A program made the position numbers and the translations under genes. A DNA stretch of 64,000 nt from Devosia sp. (GTDB lineage: Bacteria > Pseudomonadota > Alphaproteobacteria > Rhizobiales > Devosiaceae): NCBI GenBank assembly GCA_017794705.1, contig CP051235.1, positions 1,055,010 through 1,119,009 of the forward strand, given 5' to 3'. The notes under the pieces are model-generated. The model ran no database searches and was not told the DNA's origin. It was given only the letters and a program-made list of their open reading frames with translations. The number at the start of each line of letters is the position of its first letter. Within the stretch, counting starts at the first letter, position 1. This document shows positions 44,383 to 55,289 of this stretch, one piece after another.

Positions 44383-45627
44383 ATGTCCAAGCTCCTGAAA
44401 ATCCAAGCCCTGTTTCTGGGTTCCGCCCTGTTGATGTTCGGGGGTGGCCTGCAGGGCCTTTTGCTGTCTGTGCGCGGGGCCGAAGAAGGGTTTTCGACCT
44501 TTGCCCTAGGCCTGATCGGCACCGGCTGGTCGGCGGGATTCATCGCCGGTTCGCTCGGTGTGCCGATGATGGTGAAGCGCGTGGGGCACATACGCGCCTA
44601 TTCGGTGATGGCGGCGATGGGCACGATCACCATCCTGTTGAACCTGCTATGGATCAACGACGTTGGCTGGATCCTGTTGCGTGTGTTTTCCGGCTTCTGC
44701 TTTGCCGGGGCGGCAATGATTGTGGAAAGCTGGCTCAACGAGGTCAGCGACAACAAGAGCCGCGGGTCGGTCTTTTCGATCTATGTGACCATCAACCTGA
44801 TTGCCTCGACGGTGGGACAGCTGACCATGTCGATCACCGGGGTGCAGGGGCACCTGCCGTTCATCCTGGGCGGACTGGCGTTCATCTGCGCGCTTCTGCC
44901 GATGGCGCTGACCACCAGCCCGCAACCAAGGCCGCTCGCCTCTTCCAACATTGATTTGCGGCTGCTGCTCAAGACCTCGCCGGTCGCGCTGGTCGCCAGT
45001 TTCTGTGTGGGGATGACAAACGGCACCTTCGGCACGCTGGCGCCGGTGTTCGGGTTTTATCGCGGACTGGGGTCAAGCGAGATCGCCTATCTCATGTCGA
45101 TTCCGATCATTCTCGGCGCCATTTCGCAGATTCCCTTTGGCCGCTTGTCTGACCGTATCGACCGGCGCTGGGTGATGATCATTCTGGCCGTTCTGGGCGG
45201 CATCGCCGGGCTGGCCATGTTGGCAGCAAACCCGTCCGGCTGGGGTCTTTATTTCGTGTTCGGCCTTTACGGCTTTGCTGCCTTTCCGATCTATGGAATC
45301 GCCGTTGCGCATGCCAACGACTTCGCCGGCGAAGGCGACTTTGCCGGCATCGCCTCGGGCATGTTGGTGACCTACGGCGTCGGACTGGCGATCGGGCCAG
45401 CGGTTGCGGCACTGATGATGAATGCCACCCAACCGGTGGCGCTGTTTGCCATGACAGCGGCGTTCCATGTGCTGCTGGCGGTTTTCGCCTTCATCCGCAT
45501 GCGCGTGCGTCCGGTCAATCTTGACCAGGAACGCGAGGAGTTCCGCATCGTGCCGATCAAGACCAGTACGCCGGCCACCGTTGCCCTCGATCCACGTTCG
45601 GACGAGGATCAGCCAAACGAGGAGTGA
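44383..45627 (+). CDS. MFS transporter (YcaD-like)
   Basis: A 414-residue, 12-helix major-facilitator permease. Two six-helix halves are visible, joined by a polar loop near 180-195; a GxxxDRxxRR-like loop appears as FGRLSDRIDRRWVM near 250. The overall pattern suits the YcaD-type group of uncharacterised MFS exporters. Substrate unknown. It lies upstream of moaB with only six bases between, so the two are likely co-transcribed, though a shared function is not obvious. Confidence 0.87.
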   Translation: MSKLLKIQALFLGSALLMFGGGLQGLLLSVRGAEEGFSTFALGLIGTGWSAGFIAGSLGVPMMVKRVGHIRAYSVMAAMGTITILLNLLWINDVGWILLRVFSGFCFAGAAMIVESWLNEVSDNKSRGSVFSIYVTINLIASTVGQLTMSITGVQGHLPFILGGLAFICALLPMALTTSPQPRPLASSNIDLRLLLKTSPVALVASFCVGMTNGTFGTLAPVFGFYRGLGSSEIAYLMSIPIILGAISQIPFGRLSDRIDRRWVMIILAVLGGIAGLAMLAANPSGWGLYFVFGLYGFAAFPIYGIAVAHANDFAGEGDFAGIASGMLVTYGVGLAIGPAVAALMMNATQPVALFAMTAAFHVLLAVFAFIRMRVRPVNLDQEREEFRIVPIKTSTPATVALDPRSDEDQPNEE

Positions 45628-45633
45628 TTTGGC

Positions 45634-46188
45634 ATGTTCCCGACCAAATATGATGACACAAAAGAATTTGTGCCGCTCAACATTGCGGTGCTGGCGGTCT
45701 CCAACACGCGGACGCTCGAGACGGATACAAGTGGCGCCTTGTTGCAGGAGATGATCGAGCGGGACGGCCATCGCATCGCCGAGCGGGCGATCGTGAAGGA
45801 CGATCTGACTGCGATCCGCGAGCAGGTGGAGACCTGGATCGACGCCAAGGGTGTCGATGTCGTCATTACCACAGGCGGCACAGGATTCTCGGGTTTTGAC
45901 GTAACGCCGGAGGCAATCGAACCGCTGTTCGACAAGCGGATGGAAGGGTTTTCGGTGCTGTTTCACCAGTACTCGTCCACCACCATCGGCACATCGTCAA
46001 TCCAGTCGCGGGCCACTGCCGGACTGGCGGGCACGACCTTCATCTTCTGCCTCCCCGGATCGCGAGGGGCCTGCAAGGACGCCTGGGACGGTATTTTGAA
46101 GCATCAACTGAGCTACAAACATTCACCCTGCAACCTGGTGGAACTGATGCCGCGGCTGGACGAGCATCTGCGCGGCAAGGCCGGCTGA
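45634..46188 (+). CDS. moaB: Molybdenum cofactor biosynthesis protein B
   Basis: A 184-residue MogA/MoaB-fold protein involved in adenylylating molybdopterin. Landmarks: LNIAVLAVSNTRTLETDTSG, GVDVVITTGGTGFSGFDVTPEA (in parts), and FCLPGSRGACKDAWDGIL. The pattern fits MoaB rather than MogA. A GAGG-type ribosome site lies upstream. Other moa genes are not in the window. Confidence 0.93.
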   Translation: MFPTKYDDTKEFVPLNIAVLAVSNTRTLETDTSGALLQEMIERDGHRIAERAIVKDDLTAIREQVETWIDAKGVDVVITTGGTGFSGFDVTPEAIEPLFDKRMEGFSVLFHQYSSTTIGTSSIQSRATAGLAGTTFIFCLPGSRGACKDAWDGILKHQLSYKHSPCNLVELMPRLDEHLRGKAG

Positions 46189-46205
46189 CCGGCGCCCTGC
46201 AGTTT

Positions 46206-46243
46206 GTTCTTTTTTTGTTCTCATTTTTGAGTTAACGTATCGT
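46206..46243 (+). promoter_or_regulatory. LexA-type SOS box (GTTC-N7-GTTC) within a promoter
   Basis: GTTC-TTTTTTT-GTTC at 46206-46220 matches the alphaproteobacterial LexA operator GTTC-N7-GTTC exactly. Its right half overlaps a possible -35 (TTGTTC, 46215-46220), followed after 17 bases by TATCGT (46238-46243) as -10, so LexA binding would occlude the promoter. The radical SAM gene starts 56 bases downstream at 46299. Confidence 0.68.
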
Positions 46244-46298
46244 CAACGAGGCGGCGCGCGATTCGCGGTGCCGGAATTTGAACGATGCGGAGACTGAC

Positions 46299-47447
46299 AT
46301 GGCGCCTGCCGTACCGCCTTCATTTGACAGTCTGGAACGGTTGGCCGGACGCCGCGACGGCGATCTGATCACACACCGGCTTGTGGACGTCAGCCGCAAC
46401 CGCGGGCGTGGCGCGCAATCCAACCGCACGGGCCGGTTTGACCGGCTGGTGCGCGAGGAGGTCTCCGATGGTTGGGCGGAGGCGGAAGAGTTTCCGGCGT
46501 TCGAGACGGTGGAGCATATCGAGCGCGCCAAGACGATCATTGCGCGAAACCAGTCACCGGACATTCCCTTTGACCGGTCGATCAACCCCTATCGCGGCTG
46601 TGCGCACGGCTGTTCCTATTGTTTTTCACGGCCTACGCACGCCTACCTCGGCCATTCAGCCGGGCTGGATTTCGAGCGTGACATTTACATCAAGGTCAAT
46701 GCCGCAGAGTTGTTGCGGCGCGAATTAAGCCATGGGCGCTACAAGGTGGCGCCAATTGCCATCGGCACCAACACCGACCCCTATCAACCGGCGGAGCGTC
46801 AGCACAAAATCATGCGGCAGATGCTCGAAGTGTTCGTGGAGACCCGCCATCCGGTGACCATTACGACCAAATCGGCGCTGGTCGTGCGGGATCTTGATCT
46901 GCTGGTCGATCTGGCACGGGACGGGCTGGTTTCGGTCAACATGTCGATCACCTCGATGGACCACAAGCTCAGCCGCAACATGGAGCCACGCGCCTCATCT
47001 CCTGCCCGGCGCCTCGATGCATTGCGGCTTTTGTCGGAAGCGGGTGTGCCCACCGGCGTTCTGGCAGCGCCAATGATCCCGGCGATCAACGACATGGAAC
47101 TGGAGCGCATTCTGGACGCGGCGGCGGCTCAAGGTGCCCAGTCGGCGGGGTTCATCATGCTGCGCCTGCCGGGTGAAGTGAAGGACATTTTCCGTGAGTG
47201 GCTCTTGCGGCACTATCCGGACAGGGTCAGCCACGTGCTCAACCTGGTGCGGGACATGCGCGGAGGTCGCGAAAATGACCCGCGCTTCGGCAGCCGGATG
47301 AAAGGCGAAGGCGCTTATGCAACCATCATGCAGCAGCGTTTTGAAAAGGCAGCAAAGCGTTACGGCCTGGATGGCAAGCGCCCTGCCCTGCGGCTCGATC
47401 ATTTCCGCAAGCCGAGCGAAGACGACAAGCAGATGGATCTTTTCTGA
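46299..47447 (+). CDS. PA0069 family radical SAM protein (SplB-like)
   Basis: A 382-residue radical SAM enzyme. The cluster motif CAHGCSYC (CxxxCxxC) is near 106-113, preceded by SINPYRGC and followed by HAYLG, as in the PA0069/Rv2578c group that resembles spore photoproduct lyase. The SAM-binding region includes IGTNTDPYQPAE. Substrate is not established in general. The ATG at 46299 has GGAG seven bases upstream; a TTG at 46278 also opens the frame. Upstream is an SOS-type box, suggesting DNA damage induction. The rnhB GTG follows its stop codon immediately. Confidence 0.88.
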   Translation: MAPAVPPSFDSLERLAGRRDGDLITHRLVDVSRNRGRGAQSNRTGRFDRLVREEVSDGWAEAEEFPAFETVEHIERAKTIIARNQSPDIPFDRSINPYRGCAHGCSYCFSRPTHAYLGHSAGLDFERDIYIKVNAAELLRRELSHGRYKVAPIAIGTNTDPYQPAERQHKIMRQMLEVFVETRHPVTITTKSALVVRDLDLLVDLARDGLVSVNMSITSMDHKLSRNMEPRASSPARRLDALRLLSEAGVPTGVLAAPMIPAINDMELERILDAAAAQGAQSAGFIMLRLPGEVKDIFREWLLRHYPDRVSHVLNLVRDMRGGRENDPRFGSRMKGEGAYATIMQQRFEKAAKRYGLDGKRPALRLDHFRKPSEDDKQMDLF

Positions 47448-48054
47448 GTGCCCGACTTCACGTTGGAAACGAGCCTGATTGCGCAAGGATTTCAGATTGT
47501 CGCGGGGGTAGATGAAGCTGGCCGCGGACCGCTTGCCGGGCCGGTGGTCGCAGCAGCCGTGGTGCTTGATCCAGACGCCATTCCAGCCGGACTGAACGAC
47601 TCAAAGAAGCTGAGTGCGAAAAGGCGCGAAGCGCTGTTCGAAGAAATCTGTGCCAGCGCCTTTGTCTCCATCGTCAGCGCCCCGCCGGATGTCATTCTGG
47701 CGCGCAACATACGCGGCGCCACGCTGTGGGCCATGGCGCGGGCGGTGGCCGCCTTGCCGATCACCGTTGGCCACGTTTTGGTAGACGGCCGGGATATTCC
47801 ACCGGATCTGGGCTGTACCGGCCAAGCTGTCATAGGTGGCGACGGAAAGTGCCTGTCGATCGCTGCGGCTTCGATTGTGGCCAAGGTCGCTCGTGACCGG
47901 TCCTGCGCGGTTATGGAGACGGACTGTCCCGACCACGGGTTTGCATCTCACAAGGGATATGGCACCGCGCAACACCTGGCCGCGCTGGAACTGCACGGAC
48001 CGACCGTGCATCACCGTACGGGATTTGCGCCAGTTTCCGCGCTTTTACAAAGGT

Positions 48055-48071
<17 letters not shown>
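47448..48071 (+). CDS. rnhB: Ribonuclease HII
   Basis: Cuts 5' of single ribonucleotides in DNA, starting ribonucleotide excision repair. The 207-residue protein has [19 protein letters not shown] (catalytic DE), NDSKKLS, VDGRDIP and [13 protein letters not shown]. Starts at GTG 47448 directly after the radical SAM stop TGA, so translation is probably coupled. The gene's last bases contain the first TTAACCCT element of the ccrM promoter region. Confidence 0.95.
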
Positions 48072-49262
<1,191 letters not shown>

Positions 49263-49306
49263 GCAATTTCCCGTCTGCTTACTTGCCTCCAAGTCAGTCG
49301 GTACTG

Positions 49307-49336
49307 GCCGCCGGTTTCGCACCGGCGGCTTTTTTA
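49307..49336. terminator. Bidirectional terminator between ccrM and mutY
   Basis: GCCGCCGGT/ACCGGCGGC forms a perfect 9-bp stem (49307-49315 and 49321-49329) with a TTCGC loop, followed by TTTTTT on the plus strand. It ends the ccrM transcript and overlaps the mutY stop from the other side. The minus strand lacks a U-run, so it mainly serves ccrM. Confidence 0.88.
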
Positions 49337-50401
49337 GTTCTCGATGCCCGCCATGATCAGCACCTTGCGATAGAGGCTGGGCAAGGCTTCTCCCGGCAGG
49401 TCCTCTGGCAGGGACCACCATTGCCCCTCCCCGGCGCGGAAGTCGCTGTCATCGAGCAGCCAGACGTCAAGATCTAGTGAGAAATGGGTGAAGATATGCC
49501 GGACAGTGCCCGCCATAGACCATGCGCCGACAATCGGAAACTCGGGCTTTCCGCCATCTGCAGTCCAGTCGCTTCCCGGTGTCTCGCTCATCTGGGCCAA
49601 CATGCCCTTGTCCGGACGTTTCTGAAGCAGAATCGCCCCGTCCGGGCGACGAATTACGAAAGTGTGGCCGTGCTTGTTTGGGCGTGGCTTCTTGTTGGGA
49701 CGCACAGGAAATTCCAGCGGTGCGCCGAGAATGTTGGCCGCGCAGCCCCGCTTGAGCGGGCAAGCTGAGCAAAGCGCAACCTTGGGCGCGCAGATGGTCG
49801 CGCCGAGATCCATCAGCGCCTGGGCGAAGTCACCTGCGCGATGTGGAACGTGATCCTGCAGGAATTCGGCGAGCGCCGGTTTGACCTCGCGCACCGGCTG
49901 GTCGAGCGCGAGGAACCGCGCCAGCACACGTTCGACGTTGCCATCCAGCACGGCCTGGCGTTCATCGTAGCAGATGGCGGCGATCGCGGCGCTTGTGTAG
50001 GGGCCGATACCGGGTAGTTCGCGCAATTGTTCGCAGAACAGCGGGAAGCGGCCGTCGTAGTCGTTGACAACCGTTTTCGCGCAGGCATGCAGGTTGCGGG
50101 CGCGGGCGTAATACCCAAGACCCGCCCATTCGGCGAGAACATCGTCGAGGGGTGCTGCTGCCAGATGCCTTACCGTTGGCCAGCGCCCGGTAAAGCGGTC
50201 GAAATAGCTGCGAACCGTGGTGACGGTGGTTTGTTGCAGCATGATTTCGGACAGCCAGACCCGATAGGGGTCGGGCCGAATGCCGCGCTTGCGGTCAGCA
50301 GGTGAAATGCGCCAGGGCAGATTGCGCGCGTGGGCATCGTACCAGGCCAGAATGCCGGAGACATCCATTGAACGGTTTTGTGCAGACGCGAACTGGGACA
50401 T
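49334..50401 (-). CDS. mutY: A/G-specific adenine glycosylase
   Basis: Removes adenine mispaired with 8-oxoguanine or guanine. A 355-residue HhH-GPD enzyme: LPWRISPADRKRGIRPDPYRVWLSEIMLQQT (in parts), LPGIGPYTSAAIAAICY with the helix-hairpin-helix and catalytic region, VLDGNVERVLARF (catalytic Asp), and the iron-sulfur motif CAPKVALCSACPLKRGC with four cysteines. The C-terminal NUDIX-like 8-oxoG recognition domain follows (from about 230). The ATG at 50401 was taken; a TTG four codons upstream or ATG at 50368 are possible. Divergent from the DUF721 gene. Confidence 0.94.
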   Translation of the reverse strand: MSQFASAQNRSMDVSGILAWYDAHARNLPWRISPADRKRGIRPDPYRVWLSEIMLQQTTVTTVRSYFDRFTGRWPTVRHLAAAPLDDVLAEWAGLGYYARARNLHACAKTVVNDYDGRFPLFCEQLRELPGIGPYTSAAIAAICYDERQAVLDGNVERVLARFLALDQPVREVKPALAEFLQDHVPHRAGDFAQALMDLGATICAPKVALCSACPLKRGCAANILGAPLEFPVRPNKKPRPNKHGHTFVIRRPDGAILLQKRPDKGMLAQMSETPGSDWTADGGKPEFPIVGAWSMAGTVRHIFTHFSLDLDVWLLDDSDFRAGEGQWWSLPEDLPGEALPSLYRKVLIMAGIEN

Positions 50402-50473
50402 AATGGCACCCAAGGCCAGCGGCGCTGAGAACGCAAGGCCCTCGTTTCAACTCCTCTCGATTGGCAACAGGAA

Positions 50474-50968
50474 ATGGCGAAATCCGAACCGGAAGACAAG
50501 CGCCGCAACCGGGTCAGCCGGCTCGGCGAGGCGTTGGGCGGTGTGCTTGATCCGGTGTTTTCCAAGCGCGGGTTCGCGAGCCGGGAAATCATGACCAACT
50601 GGGCGGTGATTGCGCCGTCAATCTACAAGGACGTGACCTTTCCCGACAAGTTGCAGTGGCGGCGGAATGCGGGGGACGAAGGCGGCACCCTGTTCCTGCG
50701 CTGTGCCGAGGGTCAACGGTTGGCGGTGAGCCATGATGCCGATCTGATTGCCGGTTCGGTCAATCGTTATTTCGGATATGTGCTTGTTCAATCTGTCAAA
50801 TTGTCTGCCGAACCGTTCACGCCGCGTTCAGCGCCGAGGGGCGAGGCTCCTGCCGAACCCGATGCTGAAACCCAAGCGGAGATCGACGCACAGCTCAAAG
50901 AACTTCCCGACGAGGAACTCAAGTCGGCGCTGAAACGTTTGGGCCTCGGCCTTAAAACCCGGCGCTGA
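50474..50968 (+). CDS. DUF721 family protein (DciA-like helicase operator)
   Basis: A 164-residue protein. DUF721 covers about residues 14-110, with LGEALGGVLDPVFSKRGFASREIMTNW at the start (in parts) and GTLFLRCAEG and ALEI-like positions later. DciA proteins load the replicative helicase DnaB in bacteria lacking DnaC. Alphaproteobacterial members carry a C-terminal acidic tail, as here (EAPAEPDAETQAEIDAQ). The equivalence to DciA is a family inference. It opens the plus-strand run toward dsbA and smc. Confidence 0.85.
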   Translation: MAKSEPEDKRRNRVSRLGEALGGVLDPVFSKRGFASREIMTNWAVIAPSIYKDVTFPDKLQWRRNAGDEGGTLFLRCAEGQRLAVSHDADLIAGSVNRYFGYVLVQSVKLSAEPFTPRSAPRGEAPAEPDAETQAEIDAQLKELPDEELKSALKRLGLGLKTRR

Positions 50969-51060
50969 GGCCTTCAAGGTTACGATAAGTTCATCTTCCC
51001 GGCCCTTTTTCCGCCCTGTTGACTGTGCTTAGACTGCGCCAGACCAAATTGGAGAATGAC

Positions 51061-51705
51061 GTGAAACTGACCCGACGTTCCGCCCTGAGCCTGACCGCTG
51101 CCGCTGCCGCCATGGGCTTTGCCGGCTTGCCTCAGGCTCTCGCCGCTGACGGCGATATGCACAATGTGGCTGACCTGATGAATGTGGCCGGCGTGCCGGA
51201 CCGCCCGCTGGGCGACCCCGATGCGCCTGTGACAATGATTGAATATGCGTCGCCGACCTGCCCGCATTGCGCCCGGTTCCACAACGACGTCTATCCCGAG
51301 TTCAAGGAACTCTACATCGACACCGGCAAGGTGCAGTTCGTGCTCAGGCCCTTCGTGCGCAACGTGCTGGACGCGGTTGTGTTCATGCTGGCCGAAGCTG
51401 CCGGTGAAGAGGCCTATCACAACGTGGTCGAGACCTATTTCGAGACCCAGAGCACCTGGGCCAGTTCTTCGGCACCCCGCGACGCCATTCTGGACGTGGC
51501 CCTGCAGCTTGGTTTTACCGAGGAAAGCTTTGAGGCAGCCTTGACGAATCAAGAACTTTTCCAAGGGATGGAAGCTGCGCGCGAACAGGCTATCGAACAA
51601 TTCGACCTGACCGGAACTCCGACCTTTTATGTCAATGGCAAACAGATCTCTGGCGAAAAGACTGTCGAGCAGCTTGCAGCGGAAATCGACCCGCTGCTGC
51701 CATAG
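51061..51705 (+). CDS. DsbA family thiol-disulfide protein
   Basis: A 214-residue exported thioredoxin-fold protein. A signal sequence at about 1-27 (TRRSALSLTAAAAAMGFAG, then ALAAD) could go by Sec or, given the RR pair, Tat. The active site is YASPTCPHCARFH with CPHC, and the cis-proline loop is TGTPTFYVNGK. This DsbA-like protein before smc is conserved in Hyphomicrobiales and probably oxidises or chaperones periplasmic thiols. The GTG at 51061 has GGAG six bases before it; the frame opens 14 codons earlier. Confidence 0.9.
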   Translation: MKLTRRSALSLTAAAAAMGFAGLPQALAADGDMHNVADLMNVAGVPDRPLGDPDAPVTMIEYASPTCPHCARFHNDVYPEFKELYIDTGKVQFVLRPFVRNVLDAVVFMLAEAAGEEAYHNVVETYFETQSTWASSSAPRDAILDVALQLGFTEESFEAALTNQELFQGMEAAREQAIEQFDLTGTPTFYVNGKQISGEKTVEQLAAEIDPLLP

Positions 51706-51732
51706 GCTTGCCATTTGTGGCGCAGGCGCTTC

Positions 51733-54700
51733 ATGAAATTCGAGCGCCTGCGGCTGCATGGCTTCAAGAGTTTTTGTGACCAGACCGACCTGGTGCTCGA
51801 ACCCGGGCTGACCGGTGTTGTCGGGCCCAACGGGTGTGGCAAATCCAACCTCGTCGAGGCGATGCGCTGGGTGATGGGCGAAAGCTCGTACAAGGCCATG
51901 CGTGCCTCGGGCATGGACGATGTCATCTTTTCGGGATCGTCCAACCGGCCGGGGCGGAACTCGGCCGAAGTCACCCTGATCCTCGACAACTCCGACCGTT
52001 CGGCGCCGGCAGCGCTTAACGTCGCCGATACTTTGGAAGTGACCCGGCGCATCGAACGCGAACAGGGTTCGGTCTATCGCGTCAACGGGCGCGAAGTGCG
52101 GGCCCGCGACGTGCAACTGCTGTTTGCCGATGCCTCGACCGGCGCGCATTCTCCGGCGCTGGTGCGACAGGGCCAGATCGGCGAACTCATATCCTCCAAG
52201 CCGGTGAAGCGCCGCGCATTGCTTGAAGAGGCGGCTGGCATTTCCGGACTACATTCGCGCCGGCACGAGGCCGAGTTGCGGCTGCGCGGGGCAGAACAGA
52301 ACCTTGAACGGGTCGACGACATCATCGCACAGGTCGAGAGCCAGCTTGATACGCTGAAGCGCCAGGCGCGCCTTGCCACCCGCTACCGTTCGATTTCGGG
52401 CGACATCCGCAAGGCCGAGGCGGCGCTTTACCACGTGCGCTGGGTGGCGGCGCGGGCGGGCGAAAAGCAAACCGAGGCGCTGCAGGGCCAGATGGTCAGC
52501 CAGTTGGCTGATGCGACCCATGTCGAGCGCGAAGCGGCGAAACTTCTCGAGGCCGAAGAAGCGGCGCAGCAGCCTTTGCGTGAGGCCGAAGCGGCGGCGG
52601 GGGCTGCGGCGCAACGGCTCAACATTCTGCGCGAGCAGTTGGAAGACGAAATTCGCCGGGCCGACAGCCGACGGGCCGAGTTGCAGGACCGGCAGACCCA
52701 GTTGGCGGCCGACCTTGAGCGCGAGCAGCAATTGGCGGCAGAAAGTGCCGAGATCATCGGCCGCTATACCGACGAACAGGCGCGACTGACCGCCGAGGGT
52801 GAGAACCAGGCCGAGGCTGAGACCCAGGCGCGGCAGGCGGCCGAAGCGGCAGCCGCAACGCTGTCCGAGATCGAAAAGGAAGCGGCGGCGGCCACCGAGG
52901 CGCTGGCGCAATTGCGGGCGGCACGCGGCCAGGCAGAGCGTAACGCAAATGATGCAAGGGCGCGGGCCGAACGGCTGCGCAACCAGATTGCCGAGGTCGA
53001 GAAAGAGGCACAGTCGGTTCGGGCCGAACTCGATGCCGATCAGTCGATCACCGCGCGTCGGCAGGACCTCGAAAAGGCGCATGCGGCGTCGAGCGCTGCC
53101 GAGAATTCCGCGCTGACTGCCGAAGAGCAGACGGCCGCGAGCCTTGAGGCGCTCAACCTTGCGACGCCGGAACTCAGCGAGCTTGAAGGGCAGTTGGGCC
53201 GGCTGGAGAGCGAGGCGGATACGCTGGCGCGGGTACTTAACGTGACCGATGGCAACCTGTGGCCGTCGATCGTTGATCAACTTGAAGTGCAGCCGGGATT
53301 CGAGACGGCGCTCGGGGCGGCGCTCGGCGATGACCTCGACGCCTCGTCCGATCAGGGCGCGCCGATCCATTGGCGAGAGGTAGACGGGAGCAGCGATGCG
53401 GCCTTGCCGGAAGGCGTGGAGCCGCTGTCCAGGTTCGTGACCGGCGCTGATGTGTTGAACCGCAATCTGGGCCAGGTCGGACTGGTGTCCGCCGCCGATG
53501 GCCCGAAGCTGATGCACAGCCTGAAGCCGGGGCAGCGGCTTGTGACCCTCGAAGGCGACCTGTGGCGCTGGGACGGGCTGGTGGCACAATCCGATGCGCC
53601 GACCAATGCCGCGCAACGGCTGGCGCAACGCAACCGGCTGGCCGATCTTGATTCTGAAATCGCTTCGACCAGGGCCGAGGTCGACAAGAAGCGCAAGGCC
53701 GTTGCGCAGCTGAAAGAGACCCATCAGCAGAGCCAGGCTGAAGAGCGGCAACGCCGCGAGGACTATCGCAGCGCCCAGCACCAGATCGCCGATACGCAGA
53801 GCCTGCTCGATATTGCGCAGAAGGCGCTGGGCGACCTGACCACCCGTCAGGGGGCGTTGGAAGAGGCCAAGGTGCGGCTGAAGTCCAGCCTTTCGGAAAC
53901 CGAAGCCATCGCGGAAGACGCCGAGAAGAGCCTTGCGGGCATGGATACGCTGGATGCAGTTTCGGCGAAGGTGGCCGCGGCGCAGCAGAAGGTACAGCAG
54001 GCGCGCAGCGATGCCGACCATGCGCGGTTGAACCTTGGCGGCTTCGAGAATGCGGCGCGGGCCCGGCGCGACCGGATCGCGCAGCTTTCGTCCGAAATTG
54101 CGACCTGGCAGGGCCGCGAGAAGAATGCGGCCCAGCAGTTGGAGCGGCTGCAGGCGCGGGCCGGCGAAATTGCCCAGCAACTGGACGAACTGGCGGCCTT
54201 GCCGGACGGGTTCGCCGAGAAGCGGCAGACGCTCGATGAGCAGATTGCGGAAGCCAACGCACTGCATCAGAAGGCCTCGGATGCGCTGGCCGGGGCGCAG
54301 ACCCGGTATCGCGAGGCGGACCGTGCGAGCCGGCTGGCCAACCAGTCGCTCAACGAACTGAAGGCCGAGATGGCCCGGGTCGATGAGCGGCTGAAGGGGC
54401 TGATGGTCCAACGCCAGCAGATCGAACAGGTGATCACCGAGAACCTCGGCATTCCCGCCAGCAAGACGGCGGAAGTGGCGGGCATCAAGCCGGAAAGCGC
54501 CCTGCCCCAGGAACACGACATGGAACGCCGCGTCGAGCGGCTTAAGGCGGAGCGGGAGCGGCTGGGCGGTGTCAACCTTTCGGCCGAGAAGGAGGCCGAA
54601 GAGGTCAAGGAAAAGCTGGAGACCATGCTGGCGGACCGCGACGATTTGATCGCGGCGATCTCCAAGCTGCGGACTGGCATTTCCAGCCTGAACCGCGAGG

Positions 54701-55188
54701 GCCGGGCACGGCTGAACGATGCGTTCGACAAGGTCAACGCGCATTTCTCGGACCTGTTCACGACGCTGTTTGGCGGCGGCACGGCCGAACTTACGTTCGT
54801 TGAAAGCGAAGATCCGCTGGAAGCCGGGCTCGAGATTCTGGCGCGGCCGCCGGGCAAGAAGCCGCAGACGCTGACACTTTTGTCGGGTGGCGAGCAGGCA
54901 CTGACGGCAATGGCGCTGATCTTCGCGGTGTTTTTGACCAATCCGGCGCCGATCTGCGTGCTCGACGAAGTCGACGCGCCGCTGGACGATGCGAATGTCG
55001 AGCGGTTCTGCAACCTGCTCGATTCCATGGTTGAGCGGACCGATACGCGGTTCGTGGTGATTACCCACAATCCGATCACCATGGCGCGGGTCGACCGGCT
55101 GTTCGGGGTGACCATGGCCGAGCGCGGCGTGAGCCAGCTGGTCTCCATCGATCTGACGACCGCGCACGCGGTCCGCGAGGCGGTCTGA
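51733..55188 (+). CDS. smc: Chromosome segregation ATPase SMC
   Basis: A 1151-residue structural-maintenance-of-chromosomes protein that extrudes DNA loops with ScpAB. Head N part: FERLRLHGFKSFCD and Walker A GPNGCGKSN at 31-39. Two long Ala/Glu/Arg-rich coiled coils (about 165-495 and 645-1010) flank a hinge near 500-640 (NLWPSIVDQLEVQ, FETALGAALGDDL). Head C part: signature LLSGGEQALTAMAL near 1051 and Walker B/D-loop VLDEVDAPLDDAN near 1075. The ATG at 51733 was chosen as the natural N terminus. scpA/scpB are not adjacent. Confidence 0.97.
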   Translation: MKFERLRLHGFKSFCDQTDLVLEPGLTGVVGPNGCGKSNLVEAMRWVMGESSYKAMRASGMDDVIFSGSSNRPGRNSAEVTLILDNSDRSAPAALNVADTLEVTRRIEREQGSVYRVNGREVRARDVQLLFADASTGAHSPALVRQGQIGELISSKPVKRRALLEEAAGISGLHSRRHEAELRLRGAEQNLERVDDIIAQVESQLDTLKRQARLATRYRSISGDIRKAEAALYHVRWVAARAGEKQTEALQGQMVSQLADATHVEREAAKLLEAEEAAQQPLREAEAAAGAAAQRLNILREQLEDEIRRADSRRAELQDRQTQLAADLEREQQLAAESAEIIGRYTDEQARLTAEGENQAEAETQARQAAEAAAATLSEIEKEAAAATEALAQLRAARGQAERNANDARARAERLRNQIAEVEKEAQSVRAELDADQSITARRQDLEKAHAASSAAENSALTAEEQTAASLEALNLATPELSELEGQLGRLESEADTLARVLNVTDGNLWPSIVDQLEVQPGFETALGAALGDDLDASSDQGAPIHWREVDGSSDAALPEGVEPLSRFVTGADVLNRNLGQVGLVSAADGPKLMHSLKPGQRLVTLEGDLWRWDGLVAQSDAPTNAAQRLAQRNRLADLDSEIASTRAEVDKKRKAVAQLKETHQQSQAEERQRREDYRSAQHQIADTQSLLDIAQKALGDLTTRQGALEEAKVRLKSSLSETEAIAEDAEKSLAGMDTLDAVSAKVAAAQQKVQQARSDADHARLNLGGFENAARARRDRIAQLSSEIATWQGREKNAAQQLERLQARAGEIAQQLDELAALPDGFAEKRQTLDEQIAEANALHQKASDALAGAQTRYREADRASRLANQSLNELKAEMARVDERLKGLMVQRQQIEQVITENLGIPASKTAEVAGIKPESALPQEHDMERRVERLKAERERLGGVNLSAEKEAEEVKEKLETMLADRDDLIAAISKLRTGISSLNREGRARLNDAFDKVNAHFSDLFTTLFGGGTAELTFVESEDPLEAGLEILARPPGKKPQTLTLLSGGEQALTAMALIFAVFLTNPAPICVLDEVDAPLDDANVERFCNLLDSMVERTDTRFVVITHNPITMARVDRLFGVTMAERGVSQLVSIDLTTAHAVREAV

Positions 55189-55289
55189 CCGGTCTGGTCC
55201 GCTGTCCTTGAGCGTGGACTCAATGCCGCAGGCCTGAGCAGTGGCAAATATCTTATATATTTCAGATAGTTAACCCTCCTCTATCCCGC

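Noticed and set aside
52249-55167. 972-residue minus-strand frame
   Set aside because: Antisense of smc coiled-coil codons; long shadows are expected in GC-rich, low-complexity coding DNA.
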